A stretch of 64,000 nucleotides of DNA from Labrenzia sp. PHM005 (GTDB taxonomy: Bacteria; Pseudomonadota; Alphaproteobacteria; Rhizobiales; Stappiaceae), in NCBI RefSeq assembly GCF_006517275.1, contig NZ_CP041191.1, positions 1 through 64,000 on the forward strand, read 5' to 3'. Made by a program: the position numbers and the translations under genes. Under the pieces are notes generated by a model. The model saw nothing but the letters and a program-made list of their open reading frames with translations. It made no database searches and was not told the DNA's origin. Below are positions 26,577-35,506 of this stretch, piece after piece (position 1 is the first letter of the stretch; every line of letters begins with the position of its first letter).

Positions 26577-27476
26577 TCATGATTTCGTATGCGGCAATGT
26601 AAAGACTTTTCTAGCTACCGCTTCAGATCGAATGTCGATGAAGTTCTCCGTTACGTAGGAGTTACCGTCATCAAGTTCAGCCGCTATTCCAACGGAAACC
26701 ATACCAACCGGCAGCTCGCCAATCGCCATAGCACGTCGACTAGGATCCCATTCGTGTTTTTCTCCGCCAACTGACACCTGGGCAGTGCTCAGCCTTTCAG
26801 GATTGCCGATTTCAATTTCCAGGCAACCTAGTTGGGCATTTTTTGATTCTTTGTCTTTCGAAGACTTCATCTTTTCATGTATCACTTCACGCGCAAGTTT
26901 TCTTGCCTCAGGCGTAGCAGCAGCTATTCTTTTGGAAAGAACACTTCGGCCTTCTCTTATCTTTTCACCAAAACTAATTTCTACTGAACTTTTAACAGCA
27001 TCAGCGGCGTCTCTATTTTCACGAATAATTGATATACAAGATTCTATTTTCTCTTGAGCCGCATCATCACTCGGAACTGTTGCAGATAATATATTTCTAT
27101 ACTGGATAAGCTCAGATCGAATGGACTCAGTTGCGGTTACTGCTGATGCATTAAGCATCCAACTATCCGTATGTACAAACACCTGATCTGACAAAATTGC
27201 GATGCCGGCAAGAAGTAAAGAAGCATATGCAAGTTCGACGGTTGGAAAATGCGGCAACCAAGAATGAAGCGGAACTTGCAGGAGAGGCAATATTACTCCG
27301 ACAGTAAGGAAAAACATACCACCAGCGCGTGAGACCCATGAGAAAGTGCGGTAACGCAACATCCTTCGGTAAAACTTGTCTCTGCGTTCTGTCAGTATTT
27401 CAATCTCCGCGTCGATAAGCCCAAGCATCGCAGATTTGGTTACAGGAAACTCGACACCCGTATAATTATTTTCCAT
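26577..27476 (-). CDS. SLATT-like two-helix membrane protein with C-terminal beta domain
   Basis: A 299-aa protein. An N-terminal amphipathic helix ending FYRRMLRYRTFSWVSRAGG is followed by two transmembrane helices (about 51-70 and 80-100), then a long cytosolic helical region (about 105-210) and a small beta-rich domain (LEIEIGNPERLSTAQVSVGG). Helix plus two TMs plus coil is the layout of SLATT-type proteins, which are predicted pore-forming effectors in several bacterial defence systems. The match is by layout, not by a fixed motif. ATG 27476 has a G-run ribosome site (AGGGGG). It lies 81 bp downstream of the papain-like gene, same strand. Confidence 0.65.
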   Translation of the reverse strand: MENNYTGVEFPVTKSAMLGLIDAEIEILTERRDKFYRRMLRYRTFSWVSRAGGMFFLTVGVILPLLQVPLHSWLPHFPTVELAYASLLLAGIAILSDQVFVHTDSWMLNASAVTATESIRSELIQYRNILSATVPSDDAAQEKIESCISIIRENRDAADAVKSSVEISFGEKIREGRSVLSKRIAAATPEARKLAREVIHEKMKSSKDKESKNAQLGCLEIEIGNPERLSTAQVSVGGEKHEWDPSRRAMAIGELPVGMVSVGIAAELDDGNSYVTENFIDIRSEAVARKVFTLPHTKS

Positions 27477-27557
27477 AATGCTAACCCCCTAATTATTTAT
27501 TTCTTATATTTTCTCGAAATTTTGGCTAATTTAAATTCTATTATATTTCATATTATC

Positions 27558-29045
27558 TTATAATTCAGATAATTTACTTCTTATACTCTCCAGTATTTCA
27601 ATATCACTATATATTTCATTTAGATTTATTCTATGTTCAATATTCTTATCCATTAATTTTATAATATTTGACATTCCTTTCTCGTGCTCCAAAAACTTGT
27701 TTCGAAATTCAGGCTCGTTGAGACGTTCCACGAAAGCTTCAAGAACATTCAGCGCGGCATTGAGCTCATCACTAAAAAGATTTGGTTCAATTGCCATCAA
27801 TTCCACAAGGTTTCTTAAATGAGTTATCGCCTCAATGGTCACGTCCTCTTTTGAGGTATTAATCATATGGCTAATTGTAATTGCATCTTCTTGATCTGAT
27901 TTTTCACTATCACTTATTTCTGGAAATTGACTGATTAACTCACGCTTCATTTCTTCTTTATTTAAAAGTAATATTTTTAGTCTATCAACTATAGGTCTAG
28001 ATGTTTCAATAATGTTTTCTATTGTTTCATTTTCTCTTTCCATATTTTCTTTTGTCTTAGCTATCCTTTCTTCCGTGGTTTCCAGTTTTACCCTTGGGTT
28101 TAATTCCTGGATAAAACTATCTGGGTCCTCATCCCAACCTGAATCTATATAATCCAAATTGTGGGAGTATTTTTCACTAAATTTTTTGCTATCTATGCGG
28201 TAGTCAAAAGTACTGCATATCTTACTCACAAATTCTCTAGCTTGATCTACATCCATATTAGGTATTATTGAAATAATATCTTCAAATTCGCTAAAATTTT
28301 TAGCCAGATTCATTTTTGTCATTAATAATTCGTATTGTGATACGGCCATTTTTCTTTGCATTAATGAAACAAATTCTTCTGTTTTATTAAATTTTTTCTG
28401 GACACATTTGCCGTCTCTAAGTTCAGATAAAACATTCATGTAAACGTTTGTAACATTATTCCAATTCGAATCCTGTTCTAATTGTTTTTGCAAATGTACT
28501 GGAAGCAATTGTTCTGTAGAATCTAGTGTCAATGGCAAATTCAGTCGATCAAATACATTGGCCACAAACTCTGAACAAAAAGCACTAGACTTTTGATAAA
28601 CTTCTGATGCCAGATTATTCTTTTGAAAGAAAAGGAAATTGTAATTCTGGCCAACGAAATACATAGAGGCTTCCGAAATTTTCATTGCTGATTGCGAAGC
28701 GATTAATCGATCTGAAAACTGTTTATGTCGAAATACCTTAACCAGCCATGTTCCTTTTTTGCGATACCCCGCTTCGCGTCTTGAAGTAAAAATCGGCAAT
28801 TCTTCAGCATATTGAAGAATAACGCCTTTTCCGAATACGGAATGCACATACAATCCTGGAGCAACACACAGTATAACGTGTGACGATTTCGCCTCATCTC
28901 CAGTTATTAATTTTTGGAGACTTCGATTTGCAAATGAACCTATCCCGTTCGCCTTTGTGAATATAATATCTCCTGGGTATTGAACTGCCCACCAGTATTT
29001 CTGAAGCGCAACGATTACATCTTTTTCTTTCGTAAAGTCACCCAT
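27558..29045 (-). CDS. Permuted papain-like (YiiX/NlpC-type) protein with long helical C-terminus
   Basis: A 495-aa protein. The N-terminal part begins QYPGDIIFTK and carries H56 in EAKSSHVILC and C157 in SSAFCSEFVANVF. His first and Cys later is the circularly permuted NlpC/P60 arrangement seen in YiiX-like peptidases or acyl/amide hydrolases; GDII at the start is also typical. From about residue 200 the protein is a long acidic helical region of unknown type. Low GC and runs of A/T set it apart from the T2SS and phage genes. It is upstream of the SLATT-like gene and probably co-transcribed. A two-gene defence or toxin module is an inference. Confidence 0.68.
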   Translation of the reverse strand: MGDFTKEKDVIVALQKYWWAVQYPGDIIFTKANGIGSFANRSLQKLITGDEAKSSHVILCVAPGLYVHSVFGKGVILQYAEELPIFTSRREAGYRKKGTWLVKVFRHKQFSDRLIASQSAMKISEASMYFVGQNYNFLFFQKNNLASEVYQKSSAFCSEFVANVFDRLNLPLTLDSTEQLLPVHLQKQLEQDSNWNNVTNVYMNVLSELRDGKCVQKKFNKTEEFVSLMQRKMAVSQYELLMTKMNLAKNFSEFEDIISIIPNMDVDQAREFVSKICSTFDYRIDSKKFSEKYSHNLDYIDSGWDEDPDSFIQELNPRVKLETTEERIAKTKENMERENETIENIIETSRPIVDRLKILLLNKEEMKRELISQFPEISDSEKSDQEDAITISHMINTSKEDVTIEAITHLRNLVELMAIEPNLFSDELNAALNVLEAFVERLNEPEFRNKFLEHEKGMSNIIKLMDKNIEHRINLNEIYSDIEILESIRSKLSEL

Positions 29046-29210
29046 TTGAAACTCGCCAAAAATAGATACCTAATAGTAGAAAAATTTCCTTCAATATAAT
29101 ACGTTAAGAAATTAATTTTTTCAATTCTACGGCATTCTCCATCTATTTATATTTATATTCGTCATCTTGAAATTTTCTAAAATAAATCGGTATATCAGTT
29201 ACCCCTCATA

Positions 29211-29239
29211 TCCTAATTACCCTAAAGGGAATATTAGGA
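29211..29239. repeat. Nested inverted repeat near the prophage left edge
   Basis: TCCTAAT ... ATTAGGA (7-bp arms) enclosing CCCT-AA-AGGG. No T run follows. It lies in the 299-bp gap between the papain-like gene and the phage repressor, where the left end of the prophage should be. Three nearby TTGCA/TGCAA elements (29261-29335) could be transposase sites, but I cannot define the exact end. Confidence 0.4.
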
Positions 29240-29344
29240 CGCCAGGAAACTCTCAGATAAATTGCACACATGACAATCTGCTCTTTTAGTTTGCAATTGA
29301 CAGCCGCAGCGGCTCATATGATGCAATCGAGAATTGTATTGATA

Positions 29345-29872
29345 TCAAGCCGGACGTTTGCCAGTGCCGGGAGCAGCTTTGGCGGAAGACAGTCTCCGTT
29401 TCAAGCGGGTTTCGAGCCAGGGCAGCAGGCTGTTGAGCTCGTCCGTGTCTGACGGATTCTCGGCTCGCTCGATCAAAGCATTGTAGGCGCTGGATTGCTC
29501 GTCAAGCAGAGCATCGGGTGGGAGAGTTATTCCCTCAGCCTTGTTGAGATCTGTTACCAAGCGGCCGACGGCGCGAAACACATCTGGCTTGATCGTATAT
29601 CCAGCTTTTAATGCCGAAGCCGCGGTTGCATCTGCAAACATCTCCCCCGCCCCAGTTAAAAGCCAATGGAGGTTTGCTCCGAAAACCTGAGAGTAAGCCG
29701 ACAGAACGCGAGAAGTCGGTTCGCGATCACCTTTTTCGTAGTTGTAGAGAGACGCCTTACCGATTCCGATTTTTTCAGCGAAGATTCTCACATCGTCACC
29801 GCCAACTGTTTTCCTCAATAAACGCAAACGCTTACCGAGCTCAGTTTCTGGTTCGCTTTCCGGTCTCGCCAC
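29345..29872 (-). CDS. Phage repressor, XRE helix-turn-helix
   Basis: A 175-aa protein. Residues about 11-65 are an XRE/lambda-type HTH (GKRLRLLRKTVGGDDVRIFA, then GIGKASLYNYEKGDREPTSR). The rest is helical with no S24 peptidase serine-lysine pair visible, so it would not be cleaved like LexA. It is divergent from ner across a short control region carrying two operator-like palindromes, the standard Mu c/ner layout. It should hold the prophage silent by blocking the early promoter. Confidence 0.85.
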   Translation of the reverse strand: MARPESEPETELGKRLRLLRKTVGGDDVRIFAEKIGIGKASLYNYEKGDREPTSRVLSAYSQVFGANLHWLLTGAGEMFADATAASALKAGYTIKPDVFRAVGRLVTDLNKAEGITLPPDALLDEQSSAYNALIERAENPSDTDELNSLLPWLETRLKRRLSSAKAAPGTGKRPA

Positions 29873-29889
29873 TCAACACAACAAATAGT

Positions 29890-29901
29890 CTACATTTGTA
29901 G
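29890..29901. promoter_or_regulatory. Putative repressor/Ner operator 1
   Basis: CTACATTTGTAG, a 12-bp dyad (CTACA-N2-TGTAG), immediately upstream of the repressor start. The second operator lies 22 bp to the right. Confidence 0.6.
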
Positions 29902-29911
29902 GTTGTATTTT

Positions 29912-29923
29912 CTACAAATGTGG
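29912..29923. promoter_or_regulatory. Putative repressor/Ner operator 2
   Basis: CTACAAATGTGG, the reverse complement of operator 1 with a single change. Two copies two helical turns apart between divergent regulators fit cooperative repressor binding. Confidence 0.58.
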
Positions 29924-30028
29924 ATTATCCCTATTCTCATCGGGCCGACATACCGGCCCGACTGGTTACACCAAAACCCAAAGAAAACGGCTTGTTGCAC
30001 CAAACCGTTTTCACGAAAGGCACCTGCT

Positions 30029-30340
30029 ATGGCTAAGCCCAATGAGGTCCCTAAAGGTGGCTGGGATCCGTTTTCCATCAAAGCCGAGCTGCATCGCCAG
30101 CACATGACGATGGCCAGGCTCGCGGAGGCAAACGGTAAAAATCCCAAGTCCATGTCTCACGTCTGGAAACGCCCTCTCGCCTGGGCCGAGGAAGCCATTG
30201 CGGACTTTCTCGAAACTCCCAAAGAGAAACTGTTTCCGGACCGCTATCCAAAGACGACCGCCCGAATCCTTGATAGCAAATTCCTTACATACACGGCTAG
30301 GCAAAAACGCCGAGCGCCCCTGGACCAGGAGGCCGCATAA
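30029..30340 (+). CDS. ner: Ner-like DNA-binding regulator
   Basis: A 103-aa protein with the Ner/Nlp winged-helix pattern: GWDPFSIKAELHRQHMTMAR, then AEANGKNPKSMSHVW, and the closing LETPKEKLFPDRYP, which matches the Ner ending PxxxWPxRY. In Mu, Ner down-regulates early transcription and the repressor promoter. ATG 30029 is chosen because AAAGG lies about 9 nt upstream and the family start (MA-K...GWDPF) matches. It is the first plus-strand gene of the early operon. Confidence 0.85.
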   Translation: MAKPNEVPKGGWDPFSIKAELHRQHMTMARLAEANGKNPKSMSHVWKRPLAWAEEAIADFLETPKEKLFPDRYPKTTARILDSKFLTYTARQKRRAPLDQEAA

Positions 30341-30460
30341 ATGGCCAGTTCCTGCCAACAAAATCTATCAGTCCAGACAATCGCTCCTGTTCTCATTCGG
30401 TTTCCCTTCGCGCCCTTCGCACATACGGGTGCCCGGGAAAGCGCGCCACCTGCGGCTTAG
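30341..30460 (+). CDS. Possible small protein
   Basis: A 39-aa frame (MASSCQQNLSVQTIAP...) starting directly after the ner stop, with AGGAGG 8 nt upstream of the ATG. The ribosome site is strong but the peptide has no recognised family, and the site may instead be incidental. The rest of the gap to 30592 shows no gene. Confidence 0.3.
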   Translation: MASSCQQNLSVQTIAPVLIRFPFAPFAHTGARESAPPAA

Positions 30461-30591
30461 TGGTGGGATGCGGCGCTGCCGCCTGGTGTCCTTCTGACTG
30501 GAAGGCCACTTCCTCCCCGCAACTTACCGGGCGGACCAACAGGGCGCTCCTGCCGCCCGGTCTTTTGAGCGGCTTTCAAGGGGTAAGTTCG

Positions 30592-31431
30592 ATGGCCGAC
30601 ACAGCAATCAAAATATCTCTCATTGATGTCCCTGAAAATCGGTTGCGCGAGTTCGATCCGGAATGGGCAAACACGCTCGCCGGTATGATCCAGGAAGCTG
30701 GACACAAGACACCTATTGATGTTGCTGCGAACGGCAACCGGTTCCGGCTTGTTGCCGGGGAACATCGCCTTGCAGCTTTCATAATACTCAAACGCAAAGA
30801 GATTGCCTGCCGGGTTCTGACCCCGGAAACGGATCAGCCGGCAGAAGAATTAAGGCTGCACGAGATCTTGGAAAACCTCGGCCGCAAAGATTTCAATGCC
30901 CTTGAACGTTGCGAAGCTCTTTTTGAGCTCAAGCGTGTTTATGAGGCGCTGCATCCCGAAACGAAAAACGGTGGCGACAGAAAGAGTAAAGCCATTCAAG
31001 CTAAACGCGAAAATCAGAACGAAATTTTTTCGTTCTGTTTTTCTGCCGCTGAAAACACTGGATTGACAGTACGATCTGTCCAGATTGCCGTCGCAATATT
31101 TAAAAGCCTATCTCCAGCTTCCCGAGAGCATCTCAAAGGCACATCTTTTGCCGACAAACAGTCCGATCTGAAGGCTCTTGCCGAGCTCGACCATGAAACC
31201 CAGGCAAAGGTCCTGGATCTGATCCTGGGCGATCATCCAAAGGCTGGATCGATTGCAGATGCAAAGCTGATCCTTTCCGGCAGGCCAGCGCCCAAAGAGA
31301 CAGAAAAACTGCTCAACCGGGTGTCCAGCATATTGCCCAACCTACCCCGCGCCTCACGTTTCGCCGTTTTCCGCCAGCACAAGAAAGACATCATCGATCT
31401 GGTGAAAAAGGAGGGCTGGCTCGATGCCTAA
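30592..31431 (+). CDS. ParB-like nuclease-domain protein in the early region
   Basis: A 279-aa protein. The N-terminal part is a ParB/Srx fold: ISLIDVPENRLREFDPEWAN, VAANGNRFRLVAGEHRLAAF with the GEHR motif at about 56-59. A helical region with an HTH-like part (TGLTVRSVQIAVAIFKSL) follows. ParB-like proteins bind CTP and DNA or act as nucleases; many Mu-like phages of alphaproteobacteria carry one between ner and the transposase. AAGGGG precedes the ATG at 30592. It overlaps the next gene by 8 bp. A role in transposition targeting or host modulation is conjecture. Confidence 0.83.
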   Translation: MADTAIKISLIDVPENRLREFDPEWANTLAGMIQEAGHKTPIDVAANGNRFRLVAGEHRLAAFIILKRKEIACRVLTPETDQPAEELRLHEILENLGRKDFNALERCEALFELKRVYEALHPETKNGGDRKSKAIQAKRENQNEIFSFCFSAAENTGLTVRSVQIAVAIFKSLSPASREHLKGTSFADKQSDLKALAELDHETQAKVLDLILGDHPKAGSIADAKLILSGRPAPKETEKLLNRVSSILPNLPRASRFAVFRQHKKDIIDLVKKEGWLDA

Positions 31432-31882
31432 ATCGCGCGATCCTTTCACCATCGACATGTTCAACGGCTGGACCCCGCCACGGGTGTCTGTTGGCTTTGA
31501 ACCAGGAGCGATCCCGGGCAACCGGCTCTCCTCTCGTATCAGCCGCGCCATTGCCAAGGCTCTCAAAGAATGCGGTAAGGACCGGACAACCATTGCCGGC
31601 CGAATGAGCGAGGCGATCGGCCATCCGGTCAGTGTCGCCATGCTTGACGCCTATGCGAGCGAGGCAAAGACCGACCACAACATTACAGTGGAGCGGTTTG
31701 TTGCGCTGATCAAAGCCACCGGCAAAACCGAGTTGCTTGGATTTCTGGCTGAAGATTTCGACCTCGCCGTGATCCCGCGCCGCTTTGAAAATGTAATTGA
31801 GCTTGCCCTCATTGAAGACCACCAGCGCGAAGTCGATCAGCGGCGCAAAACCCTGGAAGCCAAGATCCGGGGGGCAAGATGA
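31424..31882 (+). CDS. Early phage protein, CII-like/transposition accessory
   Basis: A 152-aa protein (TIDMFNGWTPPRVSVGF...). The central part, SSRISRAIAKALKECGKDRT followed by IAGRMSEAIGHPVSVAMLDAY, resembles HTH-containing early regulators always found just upstream of the transposase in alphaproteobacterial Mu-like phages. It overlaps both neighbours by a few bases. DNA binding is likely; the exact function is not known. Confidence 0.72.
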   Translation: MPKSRDPFTIDMFNGWTPPRVSVGFEPGAIPGNRLSSRISRAIAKALKECGKDRTTIAGRMSEAIGHPVSVAMLDAYASEAKTDHNITVERFVALIKATGKTELLGFLAEDFDLAVIPRRFENVIELALIEDHQREVDQRRKTLEAKIRGAR

Positions 31883-34041
31883 AACTCTGGCTCACAGCTC
31901 AGGAAATTGCGGTTCTTAAACTGGAGGGCTTTCCGGCCAGCCGCTACGGGGTTCAGAAATACGCTGAACGTGAGGGTTGGCAAGGGTCCGATCTTGCCCG
32001 CAAACGCAAAGGCCGTGAAGGTGGCGGTGGCCATGAATACCACATCGATCTTCTGCCTCTGGCGCAGCGGCTGGAATATGCCGGATCGTTCATTCGTGTC
32101 GAGCGGGACGACTATCTCCTAGAGACAACAAATGCGCTCAACCAGCGTGAACTCAGCACCCGCGATGCCCGGTTGATTGTTCTGAAGGTTGCCGAGCGCT
32201 TCCGCAAAACCAGTGGCCTGAAGGCAACCGGATCCGATCATCTGTTTTGCCAGCTCTTCGAAGACGGCAAAGTTCCACTGCCGGATTGGGTTCTGGAGCA
32301 CGTCAAACGGATTTCTGTCCGGACCATGCACCGCTGGCGCAAGGACGCCCTGACGAACATCAACCAGCTGGCTCATGACCCGTCCCGAGCCCGGAAGGGC
32401 ACCGGCATATTGGACCGCGCCGAAGATGGCCGGGTGCGGAACTATATTCTCGCGCTTTATGTCTCCAACCAGTTTCTCAGCGCCAAACACATTCGCGATG
32501 CGGTCCTGGCCGAGTTTGGCGAGACCCTTCTCATTGAGCGTAAAGGCCGCTTTGAGCAGGTTTCAACGCCGCCTTTAAGGACGTTTCAAAACGCTCTTAA
32601 AAACTGGCTATCACAAGACAAAAACGTCCTTTTGAAACTGACCGATCCTGATGCCTACAAGTCCAAGGTCCGCTTTGTGGCCACAGGCGCAAACCGCATG
32701 GACCGGCTCAATCAGAAATGGGAAATCGATGCGTCCCGCTCCGATGTCATGACGACGGACGGGCGCATGAACATCTATGCGGCGATCGATCTTTATTCGC
32801 GCCGGGTTATCATTCTGGTGACTGAAAATCCCCGTGCTGCGGCCGTCGGCCTGTTAATCCGCCGGTGCATTCTCGCCTGGGGTGTTCCCGAAACCATCAA
32901 GAGCGACAACGGGTCGGATTTCATTGCTAAGTCGATCGTCCGCCTGCTGGATGCCCTCGGGATCGAACACGAGCTGTCCTCCCCCTATTCGCCCGAACAA
33001 AAGGGAACTGTTGAACGGGTGATCGGCACCTTTCAACGAGACTTTGCTGCCACCCAGCCTGGTTTTATTGGTCACTCGGTAGCCGACCGGAAGATCATTG
33101 AAGCTCGAAAGGCTTTTTCGGCTCGTCACGGCACAGACGATGCCAAGCTCTTCAATGTCGAACTCTCCGCTCAAGAACTCCAGCACTATGCGGACCAATG
33201 GGCTGAAGAACGCTATGCCCATACCCCGCATGAAGGCCTAAAACGCAAGACGCCCTATCAAGTGGCACAGGCCTATACCGGCAGTGTTCACGCTCTAAAT
33301 GATCCAACCGCGTTGAATGTCTTGCTCGCTCCGATCGCTGGCCAGAACGGCTTACGCAAAGTGACGAAACAGGGCATCCGGGTCGGCGGCGAGTATTTCT
33401 ATACCGGTGATGTTCTCCCTGGCACGGAGATCCTTGCCCGCCATGATCCGGAAGATCTTGGCAAACTCTGGCTCTTTGAACCGGATGGAGAAAGCTATCT
33501 CGGCGAAGCCATCAATCCGGATCTTGCTGGTCTCGATCCTGCTGAAACCATCCAGAAAGTTCGCGCTAAACAAAAGGCGATCGAAGATGAACGCCTCGCC
33601 GATATCCGGAAAGAAAAGCGGCGGATCACACCGCGCACCATCGCCGAAGCCCAGCGCGCTGCGACACAGCACAACGCCGATGTGCTCAGTTTTCCAAAGC
33701 CGAGCCAGAAATACGAAACCGCCAAAATGCAGGCTGCGTCTGCCGTTAAAGCAAAGCGGACACCAATACCGCTGAGTGATGATCAACGTCAGATGATGGA
33801 GCAGCTGCAAAAAAAACCCGCAGCGCCGGACAAGGTCACGCAGCTGAACGCTTTGGATACGGCCGACAAACGGTTTTTCCGCGCCCGTCAATTGGAGGCA
33901 CGGATCGCCAATGGTTCCAAACTCTCCAACAAGGAAGCGATCTGGCTCGCTGACTATCAATCCGATCCGGAGTACCGGGCTCGAATGATGCTGCTCGAGG
34001 ACGATCCCTTGCTGAAATCCCAAGTGCCGCCCGCGTCGTGA
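31879..34041 (+). CDS. Mu-type transposase A (DDE recombinase)
   Basis: A 720-aa MuA homologue. An N-terminal Mu DNA-binding HTH (MKLWLTAQEIAVLKLEGFPA, YGVQKYAEREGW) binds phage ends. Internal HTH segments follow (about 140-215), then the rve integrase core: D284 in NQKWEIDA, D343 in IKSDNGSDF and E379 in EQKGTVERV form the DDE triad. The C-terminus holds the Mu beta-barrel and a helical tail that should contact MuB. It catalyses integration and replicative transposition. Length is somewhat above MuA (663 aa). The ATG overlaps the previous stop (ATGA). Confidence 0.96.
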   Translation: MKLWLTAQEIAVLKLEGFPASRYGVQKYAEREGWQGSDLARKRKGREGGGGHEYHIDLLPLAQRLEYAGSFIRVERDDYLLETTNALNQRELSTRDARLIVLKVAERFRKTSGLKATGSDHLFCQLFEDGKVPLPDWVLEHVKRISVRTMHRWRKDALTNINQLAHDPSRARKGTGILDRAEDGRVRNYILALYVSNQFLSAKHIRDAVLAEFGETLLIERKGRFEQVSTPPLRTFQNALKNWLSQDKNVLLKLTDPDAYKSKVRFVATGANRMDRLNQKWEIDASRSDVMTTDGRMNIYAAIDLYSRRVIILVTENPRAAAVGLLIRRCILAWGVPETIKSDNGSDFIAKSIVRLLDALGIEHELSSPYSPEQKGTVERVIGTFQRDFAATQPGFIGHSVADRKIIEARKAFSARHGTDDAKLFNVELSAQELQHYADQWAEERYAHTPHEGLKRKTPYQVAQAYTGSVHALNDPTALNVLLAPIAGQNGLRKVTKQGIRVGGEYFYTGDVLPGTEILARHDPEDLGKLWLFEPDGESYLGEAINPDLAGLDPAETIQKVRAKQKAIEDERLADIRKEKRRITPRTIAEAQRAATQHNADVLSFPKPSQKYETAKMQAASAVKAKRTPIPLSDDQRQMMEQLQKKPAAPDKVTQLNALDTADKRFFRARQLEARIANGSKLSNKEAIWLADYQSDPEYRARMMLLEDDPLLKSQVPPAS

Positions 34042-34109
34042 GGGGCAACAATAGGCCCTGACATCACTTGTATTCAGAGCCGGACATCAAAAGCTTGAAG
34101 GACTTCAAA

Positions 34110-34865
34110 ATGACGACACAAAGTCATCCAGGCAATCGCGGCGGCCTCGCCCCTCTCAAGAATGTCGCCCGGTGCCTGACGGTCATGGGAACCTTAAGAG
34201 AGCGCGGACCACACTTGCCGGGGATTGGCGTGTTTCACGGGTATTCCGGATACGGCAAGACCTATGCCGCCATTCTGGCGCAGCACAAGACGGATGCTCT
34301 TCGGGTTGAAGTCGGCGACAGCTGGACCAAGAAAACTCTGCTGCAAAAGATCCTGAAAGAAGCAGAAGCCCCAACCCGGGGCACCATCGCCGATCTAACG
34401 GAACAAGTGATCCTGGCCCTTGGTGATGATCCCGACCGGCCGCTGATCATCGATGAAGCAGACAAGCTTGCCGACAAAGGCATTTTGGAAATCGTCCGGG
34501 AGGTCCATGACCACAGCCATGCGCCAATCCTTCTAATTGGCGAGGAACTTCTGCCCACTAAAATCCAGAAGGTCGAACGGGTGCACAACCGGGTTCTTCA
34601 TTGGGAACCGGCAGAACCCTGTGACCGGGAAGACGCAGAGGTTCTGGCACGTTATTTCGCACCGGACCTGAGCCTCAGCGGCGACCTAATCGACCACATG
34701 GTGAATGTCACCAGCGGTCTTGCCCGGCGGATCAACGTCAACCTGGAACGGTTGGTTACACATGCGCGCCGTCAAGGTTTGAGCGAGCTGGATATCAAGG
34801 ACCTGCCAAAAGGCTTTTTCTTCACCGGAGAGCCGCCCCGCCGGATCGGCCGCAGGGCCGCATAA
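34110..34865 (+). CDS. MuB-like transposition target-selection ATPase
   Basis: A 251-aa AAA+ ATPase of the MuB/TniB type. Walker A GYSGYGKT at about 44-51; Walker B PLIIDEAD near 110-117; a sensor region (PILLIGEELLPTKIQ). It binds target DNA and delivers it to the transposase. GAAGGA lies 7 nt before ATG 34110, so this start is preferred over the earlier in-frame codon at 34068. It is followed by a gene whose start overlaps its stop by one base. Confidence 0.93.
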   Translation: MTTQSHPGNRGGLAPLKNVARCLTVMGTLRERGPHLPGIGVFHGYSGYGKTYAAILAQHKTDALRVEVGDSWTKKTLLQKILKEAEAPTRGTIADLTEQVILALGDDPDRPLIIDEADKLADKGILEIVREVHDHSHAPILLIGEELLPTKIQKVERVHNRVLHWEPAEPCDREDAEVLARYFAPDLSLSGDLIDHMVNVTSGLARRINVNLERLVTHARRQGLSELDIKDLPKGFFFTGEPPRRIGRRAA

Positions 34866-35506
34866 TGTCCATCCAACTGGAACTGCGGGTCACGACCGCA
34901 AACCCAATCTGCCGCGGCCATGACCATTATTGGCGGGTTATCCGGGATCTGACGAATGACGGAGACACGTTCACCCGCCGGGATGTCGCGCAAAGCGCAA
35001 ACGACCGGACGGACAAATGCGTTGCCGATTTCATCAAGCGTCTCGTTGCTGCTGGATATGCCGAAATCATCGAACAGCGACAGCACGATGCCATGAGCAA
35101 CGACATCGGGATCTTCAACGTCTACCGGCTGCTCAAACGCCCTGCGCGGACCCCAATCGTCAATCGGGATGGAACACTCGGTGTTCAGGGCCTTGCTCAG
35201 TTCAACATGTGGACCTCGATGCGGGCTTTGAACAGCTTCGACAGCGTGGAGCTTGCGGCTGTTTCTTCAACTGACAAGGTCGAAGTTCAAAAGACCACCG
35301 CGCAAAGATACGCCCGTCATCTTCAAGATGCTGGATATCTCGCAATTCTGCGGCCAGGTGCTCCAAACGTTGGTCGTATCTGGCGCCTAAAACCCTCCAT
35401 GAACAGTGGTCCTAATCCACCCAAGATCCTGCGCTCCAAAATGGTCTATGACACCAATCTCAAAAAGATCATGGGAACGCCGGTTGCGACGGAGGTCGCA
35501 GCATGA
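34865..35506 (+). CDS. Early phage protein, winged-helix-like
   Basis: A 213-aa protein of no firmly known family. Two segments look like winged helices: DGDTFTRRDVAQSANDRTDK with CVADFIKRLVAAGYAEIIEQ, and KTTAQRYARHLQDAGYLAIL. Proteins like this follow MuB in alphaproteobacterial transposable phages. The start overlaps the MuB stop (TAATG) and its end overlaps the next gene by 4 bp. Confidence 0.7.
   Translation: MSIQLELRVTTANPICRGHDHYWRVIRDLTNDGDTFTRRDVAQSANDRTDKCVADFIKRLVAAGYAEIIEQRQHDAMSNDIGIFNVYRLLKRPARTPIVNRDGTLGVQGLAQFNMWTSMRALNSFDSVELAAVSSTDKVEVQKTTAQRYARHLQDAGYLAILRPGAPNVGRIWRLKPSMNSGPNPPKILRSKMVYDTNLKKIMGTPVATEVAA

Noticed and set aside
29046..29344. Exact attL of the prophage
   Set aside because: Several TG-starting candidates exist, but without the right end no inverted match or target duplication can be shown.
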